Shown here one piece after another: positions 1 through 5,995 of a stretch of DNA of 14,895 nucleotides. The stretch lies in NCBI GenBank assembly GCA_049600855.1, contig JBMYQA010000137.1, positions 1-14,895 of the forward strand. The letters run 5' to 3'. Position 1 is the first letter of the stretch, and the number at the start of each line of letters is the position of its first letter. This DNA is from JBMYQA01 sp049600855 (GTDB lineage Bacteria > Bacteroidota > Bacteroidia > Cytophagales > Flammeovirgaceae). The notes beneath the pieces are model-generated. The model was not told the DNA's origin, made no database searches, and was given only the letters and a program-made list of their open reading frames with translations. Both the position numbers and the translations under genes were made by a program.

Positions 1-51
1 GGTAACCTGATGACACCAAGAAGAGAAAAGAAAGCATTAAAATTCCGCTAA
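1..51 (+). CDS. possible 3' end of an unidentified gene (partial)
   Basis: Frame 1 is open from the window edge to a TAA at 49-51 and would encode the 16 C-terminal residues GNLMTPRREKKALKFR. The strongly basic tail is plausible for a real C-terminus, but the stretch is too short to recognise. The other two + frames close within the first nine bases. A - strand reading (ATG at 37-35, running off the left edge) is also open, so the assignment is tentative. Confidence 0.3.
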   Translation, partial: GNLMTPRREKKALKFR

Positions 52-313
52 TTAGAAAAAATCGCATTGTATCCCGATTAGTTAATGGATGAAACTTGTT
101 TGTTATAGCTTATACACTCATAAAACACGCCCCCCCCAATAACACCCTACCCTCTAACCTATTTTTTTTTAGCGAATCGAAAATTCTGTTTCCCCCCTAC
201 AAAACACAAGCAAAACGGTGTGTTTAAATAGCCTTTTAGTTCATGCGTCACTACATTTTTTTGCACTCAAATCAATTATCATTTATCTTCATCGAATAAC
301 CAGTATTCATTGC
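52..313. other. intergenic region upstream of the NTAQ1-like gene
   Basis: This stretch holds no convincing gene. It carries several homopolymer runs: C8 at 130-137, T9 at 162-170 and C6 at 192-197. No clear Bacteroidota promoter (TTTG, then TAnnTTTG about 19 nt later) and no hairpin terminator was found. The in-frame GTG at 218 could extend the downstream gene by 32 residues, but that extension has no family similarity. Confidence 0.5.
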
Positions 314-859
314 ATGTCTACAAACTATCCATATCAAGCCTTTTATTGTGAGGAAAATATTTGGCATTTAGCTAATGTATTTCCCAACAGTTTGGTGCTC
401 TTTATTCTGAATTACGAAAAGACGACAAAGCTCTATTACCAAAAAGCAGCTGCCCACCCACTTTTACCCATTCATTGGGATTACCATGTCATCTTGTTGC
501 GCGAAGAAGAAGAATTAATTTACGACTTTGATACACATTTGGGATTTCCAGTAGAAGTACCCAGTTATTTTAATATGACTTTTAATATTGGTATAGAGCA
601 CATTGATCCAAACTGTATGTTGCGGTTTATTCATGCGCAAGATTACCTCAAATACTTCTCCTCTGATCGGTCGCATATGAAAGATGAAATAGGCAACTGG
701 ATACACCCTCCACCTGCTTGGGAGCTGATACAAGGCGAAGATGAAAATAAAAAGCTTGGCTTAGACGAAATCCTCAATTTGGATAATTATGCTATAGGAA
801 AATTAATTTCATTAAACGATTGGATATTAGAAAAGCGATTTCAGAAGGAGGTGAAATAA
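314..859 (+). CDS. N-terminal glutamine amidohydrolase (NTAQ1-like)
   Basis: Predicted to deamidate an N-terminal glutamine of proteins to glutamate, the reaction of eukaryotic NTAQ1 (WDYHV family) in the N-degron pathway. The 181-residue product is close in size to human NTAQ1 and matches its blocks in order. YCEENIW carries the nucleophile Cys12. WDYHVILL carries His58. IYDFDT carries Asp71, the expected third member of the triad. SDRSHMKD (117-124) and GNW followed by PPP (127-134) match the conserved C-terminal half. There is no signal peptide, so it should be cytosolic. I chose ATG 314 because the family similarity begins just after it; the GTG at 218 adds an unrelated hydrophobic leader. 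It is convergent with the helicase gene, with 2 nt between the stops and no room for a separate terminator. The family assignment is strong. The role in bacterial protein turnover is inferred. Confidence 0.9.
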   Translation: MSTNYPYQAFYCEENIWHLANVFPNSLVLFILNYEKTTKLYYQKAAAHPLLPIHWDYHVILLREEEELIYDFDTHLGFPVEVPSYFNMTFNIGIEHIDPNCMLRFIHAQDYLKYFSSDRSHMKDEIGNWIHPPPAWELIQGEDENKKLGLDEILNLDNYAIGKLISLNDWILEKRFQKEVK

Positions 860-861
860 GA

Positions 862-3800
862 TCAATCACGTTTCTCCAATAATAGTTTAGGTAAAATAAT
901 GCGAATTTCTTTTTCAATGGATTCATCATACCAAAAAACAATATGTTGTATTTCTGCATGAACACAGTGATATCCTTTTTTGATCCAAGTATCTAGCTTC
1001 TGCTGAAAGGCTTTAGAAAAACGCACCAAATTCCCAGCATCTGAGCGATATAACCCATTCCCATCTTGTGTGAGTGCCAACTCATCAGTAGCCTGTAGTT
1101 TTCTGATTTTACGTTGCACATCATCTTTGTTGAAAAAACTGAGGTAAACATCTTTATGGTAAAGATGCAGTACCGCTCGTTCGGGAAAAGGATATACCTG
1201 ATTGTCGTAATGATACGTTAGCTGTTCAACTTTCGCGTGATAGGAATAAAAATCATTGGTATTGGTGTGGATTTCAAGTTGGCTTTTTGCGCGGGTAATC
1301 CCGACATATAATGCTCGAATGCGTTCTTCTGAACGAGCTTGATAATCGTTGAGAAGCATGAATACTTGATCAAACTCTCGCCCTTTTGCTTTGTGTATGG
1401 TCGAAATGAGCACTTTTTTCTGTTGCGCCATAATCACATCCTCAGACCTCACTTCTTGCATAAAGATTAACCATTCTGACATCGGCTTTTCAGCGAATTC
1501 TTTCTCAAATTGCTGGATACATAAATTCACCAAACTCTTGGAGGACGATGCGATGATTTCTTGTTGAAACTTAACTTTAATCGCTTCCCATGTTTTATTT
1601 GAGATGAATGTACTTGATTCATTCGCTTCTTTTAGGAAATGGGTAAATAAACGCATTTCTACTAAATCTCTAATTTTAAAGGACTCTTTGCCTTGTAGTG
1701 TATAACATGGAATATGCTCTGCTTTTAGTAAGCTTTCGAGTTGAATGACTTCTTGATTTTTAGTAACTAATACCGCAATAGAACCCTTGATATTGGCATA
1801 TAACGATTTTAACCGCAACGTGAGCGGGATATATAACGGGCTGTTTGTTTGATATTCAATAATATGTATCTTTCCTTTTTTATTTGTATTAGCTACTAAG
1901 GGTTTATCTTTAAGCCGTCTTTTTAGTCGTTTAATAAAGAAATTGGATAGGTCAACGAGGTTGGCATGGCTCCGATAGTTGGTGAGTAAATGGTGTTTAT
2001 TCGGCTTAAACTGTTGTGCATATTGATGGAAATTTTGGATATCTGCTCCTCGAAATTCATAAATGGTTTGATCGTCATCCCCAACAATGATGGACTTAAT
2101 ATGTTCTGCCTCTTCTAAAATGGTGTGTAGAAATTGATGTTCTTTACTGCCAATGTCCTGAAATTCATCAATAATTAGCATGCTTTTATTAGCAACTTTA
2201 TTTAAAGGGGCTTCTCCCCGTTGAATGGATTCTATCGCCCTTGGAATCACTTGATCTGCTTCATCGAGCGATCCCATCTTTCCTAATAATTCGAAGGCAT
2301 AGCCATGAAATGTATGAATATCGACTCCATAAGCTAAAGCTCCAATTAACTCATGGAGTCGATTTTTAAATTCTGAAGCCGCTGCCCTAGAAAAAGTAAG
2401 CATCAAAAATTGTTCAGATCGTAAATCTTCCACCTGAAGTAACGTGGCAATCTTATTCACTAATACATGAGTTTTACCACTTCCCGGACCGGCAACAATC
2501 ATACTATGCTGGCTCTCATTATCTAAAATGACTTGAAGCTGCTCAGGTGATAACGCATGAATTAAGCGATGAAATTGGCTTAGCGTAAGACTCCGTTGAA
2601 TTTCTTTTTTACGATCTCCAGAAAAATATTTCGCAATAAATTGTTGGTGGGGAATGGTGAAGTAATCGTTAACAAACCGCAGCGCATCTTGATAGTTTTG
2701 TAGCATTTTTGCGGCATATTCCCCTACAATGTGTACTTGCTCTGTACGATGTTGGTAATAGCTTTTTAGTTTTTCATAATCTTGTTGCTTAAATTGAATC
2801 TTATTATTCTCAATCAGACGCTCAATTTCCATAGGCGTGTAATAGATCAAAAAACCATCTTTCAACTCGATGGAACCGATATGGTGCAAGTAAAGTAGCG
2901 CTTCTTGAAATAGTGGTAGGGGGATTTCTTTTGAAACGGTAAGCTGCAAATGATCATTTGCTTCCTCCATTAGTTCAATAAAGGAAAATTCAATCAGTTC
3001 TTGGCTTGTCTTTCCAATGAAACGACCTTTTGATCTGCGATGTAGTGCTTCAATAATTTCAAGACAAACTAACTGCCGTCCTTGCAAGCGTTGATTCAGG
3101 TGTTGGAAATCTTGTTTGAGTTTAGTGATGTAAACGTATTTCTCTTTTGAAGATTTTTTAAAGTGGAGGTAGCCATTCTTTTTCCAAAACCGCAATAAAT
3201 CTTTCAAATCATCAATCGTACTCGTCAGCTCTTTTTCAAGTAAGTGATGATTTATTTCCTTGAGGTAAATTCGCTCTTTGTCATGATTAAAATACTTGAA
3301 AAAATTCTTTTCTAGTAATGCCACTGTTCTAAATCGTTTTTCAGAACCTTTTTTCCCTTGGCTATGATCAATATATACCGATAAATCCCGTTGATCGCCA
3401 ATAATTTTCTCTTTTCGCAAATAATTGAGTGTGGTAATTGTCGCTTCTTTAGAAATTCCTAAACGTTCAGAGAGCAAATCCACTTGTGCATCTTGTTTAC
3501 TCCTTTGTGAAATGGAGCTAAAAATTCTTAATGCATGTTCTTTGTACGTTTCATCAAGCAGTTTTGAATTGCGAATTTTCGTTCTTCCTTCTTCTGCGGT
3601 TTTCACTAAAATGCTATCGGCAAACACACGAGGGCGATTAAACTTTCGCTGTAAATACCCTTGTTCTTCTAACAAAGCTAAGGCCGCACGCACCTTGTTT
3701 TCTACGAGTTCATGATCAGCATCCCAACCTGCAGCTTTAGCAAGTTCTATGGCCGATTTACACACTTTCATGCTCGAATGCGTGAGCTTTTTCACCCCTC

Positions 3801-5757
3801 GCCACAGTTGATAAATGTCTTTGAAGTTGATTTTAGAGAGCTGATGAAGCTGGAAATGAGCCGATAAGTCACTTTCATTAAATAGCACATAGCATTTGGC
3901 ATCGATATCTGCTTTTCTGCCAGCTCTACCAGCTTCTTGGGTGTAGTTTTCTAACGAAGAGGAAATCTCATAGTGAATGACATAGGCCACATTATCTTTA
4001 TCGACACCCATTCCAAATGCAGAAGTGGCTACAATAATGTTGACTTCCCCAGAGAGAAACGCATTTTGATGTAGCTTTTTGGTTTCAGTGGCTAATTTTC
4101 CATGATACCAAACGGCTTGATAGCCATCTGCTTTTAGCTTTCTGCTAATTTCTTCCGTTTGCTTCGTTCTGTTGGAATAAATGATGGTTGGCTTATTGGT
4201 AGTTTGTTCAATTAGATGCAGCAAACGCGTATATTTTTCTTTCTCATTTTTAACTTCAATTACTTCATACGATAGATTTTTGCGTTGCGCATTGGCTTGA
4301 AACACTTCCATTTGCAAACCAAGCTTCGTTTGAAAATAATGACAGATGTCATCCACTACTTGGGGCTTGGCAGTTGCCGTGAAGCAAGAAACAGGAATGG
4401 GATGTGTTAATTTTTTTTGTTCTTGAAGTAAACTGATAAATTCTCCAATGTATAAATAATCTACGCGAAAATCTTGTCCCCATGAAGAAAAGCAATGCGC
4501 CTCGTCAATAACAAAACGGGCAATATTTCGCTGAAGTAGTATTCTAAATAAACTTGCAGAACGCAACGATTCTGGTGATAAGTACAAGAGATGTGCGCCA
4601 CCTTCCGTTACGCTTTCAATGGCTTGGGCACGTTCTAAGGGAGATAATAATCCATTAATGGCAACCGCTTCTACAATATCAAAGCGTTTTTCTAATACAT
4701 CCACCTGATCTTTCATTAAGGCTTGTAGTGGAGAGATCACTACCGTTAATGCTTTGGTAGCGTCTCCTTGAAGTAGTGCAGGTAATTGAAAAGTCAGCGA
4801 TTTGCCGCCACCTGTTGGGAAAATGGCTAAGAAGGATTGCTGCTCAAGTCCAGCTCGAACGACTTGTTCTTGTAAGGGCATTCCATCATCATATTCAAAA
4901 CTTCGAAAAGAATCATAGCCAAAGTATTTCTTTAATGCTTGAGTAGGATTCAGGTTAGCTGTGCAGTAGGTGCAGTCAATGTGGTCACAAGGTTGTAGCC
5001 GAATTTGCTTTAAGTATTCATTGACTTTGGGGAATTTATGATTGAGCCATGGCGGAGCAATGGATTGATTATTGGCATTAGCTAAGGCAATGGCAAAGGC
5101 TAATGTGATTGGCGATTCCTCAATTAACGCATGAAAGGTTCCATAAGTGCAATATTTATCTTTCTGATCCCCTTTCCTAATGAAATCAACAAGTTCAGCA
5201 TGACGAATAGAAGCTTGGAAAGGCTGATGATCGAAGAAACCATTAAAGCCATCTGTTTGCTTTAGGAGCAAGGCAAACACTTCCTGTAGTGTCGCGGATA
5301 GTTGAGAAAACTGTTGTACACATTCTTCGTAAAGTTGTTGGGCTTGAATAGAATCGGCAAGTGGGTTGTTGCGTTCTGTACTGACTAACTTATAATCTTT
5401 GACAAGGTGATGATAGGGTTTATTGGGAAACAGCAAGGTTGACAAATAGAGCGTATCAATGATTTTTTTTCCATTTAAAATCGTTGAGAATCCATGTTGC
5501 TTCAGTATGGGAATATCATGATGAATAATGTTATGGCCAGCAATAATTGGTGATTGACTCATGAATTCTTTCAATTTCACTAGATCATTTTTATGAAATT
5601 GAGTGTGCCCCCATGACATACCAATATCTTTGATATTATGGTGCGAATCACTTTCTAAATCGAAGAATAGCGGTATGTTTGTTTTAATAGAATTGATAAT
5701 GAGAATGCTTTTTTTATATATGTATTTGAATATCAGAAATTTAGCTGAAAAAATCAA
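862..5757 (-). CDS. exonuclease-RecQ-UvrD fusion DNA helicase
   Basis: A 1631-residue cytosolic DNA repair enzyme with three enzymatic modules. Residues 30-140 are a DnaQ/DEDD-type 3'-5' exonuclease with DLE (D33, E35), GHNIIHHD (D81) and NNPLAD (D135). Residues 275-640 are an SF2 RecQ motor: FPTGGGKS 313-320, DEAH 418-421 followed by the RecQ aromatic loop, CFTATA 458-463, QEAGRAGR 607-614. Residues 640-1060 hold winged-helix-like segments. Residues 1068-1500 are an SF1 UvrD/PcrA motor: AGPGSGKT 1089-1096, IIDEFQD 1195-1201, GDDDQTIYEFRGA 1226-1238, TNYRS 1259-1263, HKAKGREFD 1455-1463, YVGITRAK 1484-1491. A C-terminal domain of about 120 residues follows. Both motor families normally move 3'-5'. 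The start is TTG: an in-frame TAA lies two codons upstream, and the first ATG (residue 47) would remove the catalytic D33/E35. No cysteine set matching the RecQ zinc subdomain was seen after motif VI. Confidence 0.93.
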   Translation of the reverse strand: MIFSAKFLIFKYIYKKSILIINSIKTNIPLFFDLESDSHHNIKDIGMSWGHTQFHKNDLVKLKEFMSQSPIIAGHNIIHHDIPILKQHGFSTILNGKKIIDTLYLSTLLFPNKPYHHLVKDYKLVSTERNNPLADSIQAQQLYEECVQQFSQLSATLQEVFALLLKQTDGFNGFFDHQPFQASIRHAELVDFIRKGDQKDKYCTYGTFHALIEESPITLAFAIALANANNQSIAPPWLNHKFPKVNEYLKQIRLQPCDHIDCTYCTANLNPTQALKKYFGYDSFRSFEYDDGMPLQEQVVRAGLEQQSFLAIFPTGGGKSLTFQLPALLQGDATKALTVVISPLQALMKDQVDVLEKRFDIVEAVAINGLLSPLERAQAIESVTEGGAHLLYLSPESLRSASLFRILLQRNIARFVIDEAHCFSSWGQDFRVDYLYIGEFISLLQEQKKLTHPIPVSCFTATAKPQVVDDICHYFQTKLGLQMEVFQANAQRKNLSYEVIEVKNEKEKYTRLLHLIEQTTNKPTIIYSNRTKQTEEISRKLKADGYQAVWYHGKLATETKKLHQNAFLSGEVNIIVATSAFGMGVDKDNVAYVIHYEISSSLENYTQEAGRAGRKADIDAKCYVLFNESDLSAHFQLHQLSKINFKDIYQLWRGVKKLTHSSMKVCKSAIELAKAAGWDADHELVENKVRAALALLEEQGYLQRKFNRPRVFADSILVKTAEEGRTKIRNSKLLDETYKEHALRIFSSISQRSKQDAQVDLLSERLGISKEATITTLNYLRKEKIIGDQRDLSVYIDHSQGKKGSEKRFRTVALLEKNFFKYFNHDKERIYLKEINHHLLEKELTSTIDDLKDLLRFWKKNGYLHFKKSSKEKYVYITKLKQDFQHLNQRLQGRQLVCLEIIEALHRRSKGRFIGKTSQELIEFSFIELMEEANDHLQLTVSKEIPLPLFQEALLYLHHIGSIELKDGFLIYYTPMEIERLIENNKIQFKQQDYEKLKSYYQHRTEQVHIVGEYAAKMLQNYQDALRFVNDYFTIPHQQFIAKYFSGDRKKEIQRSLTLSQFHRLIHALSPEQLQVILDNESQHSMIVAGPGSGKTHVLVNKIATLLQVEDLRSEQFLMLTFSRAAASEFKNRLHELIGALAYGVDIHTFHGYAFELLGKMGSLDEADQVIPRAIESIQRGEAPLNKVANKSMLIIDEFQDIGSKEHQFLHTILEEAEHIKSIIVGDDDQTIYEFRGADIQNFHQYAQQFKPNKHHLLTNYRSHANLVDLSNFFIKRLKRRLKDKPLVANTNKKGKIHIIEYQTNSPLYIPLTLRLKSLYANIKGSIAVLVTKNQEVIQLESLLKAEHIPCYTLQGKESFKIRDLVEMRLFTHFLKEANESSTFISNKTWEAIKVKFQQEIIASSSKSLVNLCIQQFEKEFAEKPMSEWLIFMQEVRSEDVIMAQQKKVLISTIHKAKGREFDQVFMLLNDYQARSEERIRALYVGITRAKSQLEIHTNTNDFYSYHAKVEQLTYHYDNQVYPFPERAVLHLYHKDVYLSFFNKDDVQRKIRKLQATDELALTQDGNGLYRSDAGNLVRFSKAFQQKLDTWIKKGYHCVHAEIQHIVFWYDESIEKEIRIILPKLLLEKRD

Positions 5758-5834
5758 GAATTAGGCACAAGGAAAAGGCTTTTCTTAGAAAACAGTTTGG
5801 TGCTTTATTCAGCAACTCATTTGCATTCTTACTC

Positions 5835-5866
5835 CTTAACGCTGGGTTTGTAAATCCAGCATTAAG
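5835..5866. repeat. REP-like imperfect hairpin
   Basis: Arms CTTAACGCTGG (5835-5845) and CCAGCATTAAG (5856-5866) flank a 10-nt loop. They pair over 11 bp; the single non-Watson-Crick position is a G-T wobble on the - strand. No T-tract follows, so it does not look like a terminator. It lies between the TonB receptor terminator and the helicase start, and could be a REP-type palindrome or an RNA structure in the helicase leader. Whether it recurs in the genome cannot be seen here. Confidence 0.45.
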
Positions 5867-5869
5867 AAG

Positions 5870-5885
5870 TGAAACAGATGTTTCA
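5870..5885. repeat. short perfect inverted repeat
   Basis: TGAAAC (5870-5875) and GTTTCA (5880-5885) form a 6-bp perfect stem with a 4-nt loop, directly beside the larger hairpin at 5835-5866. GTTTTTAT follows on the + strand, but no + strand gene ends here. It could be an operator about 115 nt upstream of the helicase start, or chance. Confidence 0.3.
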
Positions 5886-5927
5886 GTTTTTATACACCAT
5901 ACTAACCTTATAAGCAGATAAACAAAA

Positions 5928-5956
5928 CCAAAAAAGCGACCCCAAATGGATCGCTC
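5928..5956 (-). terminator. Rho-independent terminator of the TonB receptor gene
   Basis: Read on the - strand, AGCGATCC and GGGTCGCT form an 8-bp stem (5935-5942 with 5948-5955, one G-T wobble) around a 5-nt loop. A run of T follows immediately, from the A-rich + strand positions 5930-5935. It starts about 40 nt after the receptor stop codon, which fits a terminator separating the receptor transcript from the downstream helicase gene. Confidence 0.75.
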
Positions 5957-5995
5957 TTTCTTCGTTGTTCACTTTAATAATTGATTAATAATAAA

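Noticed and set aside
130..197. Homopolymer runs (C8, T9, C6) as a phase-variation switch
   Set aside because: They lie outside coding sequence and at no definable promoter spacing; nothing shows that their length controls a gene.
218..313. N-terminal extension of the NTAQ1-like protein from GTG 218
   Set aside because: The 32 extra residues have no counterpart in the family and read like translated intergenic sequence; ATG 314 places the start directly before the conserved block.
845..854. AAGGAGGTGA, a perfect Shine-Dalgarno match
   Set aside because: It lies inside the last codons of the NTAQ1-like gene, no start codon follows at a useful distance on the + strand, and Bacteroidota rarely rely on such sites.
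3425..3715. 96-codon + strand frame opposite the helicase gene
   Set aside because: It is a shadow of the RecQ-UvrD linker coding sequence, with no start context or domain.
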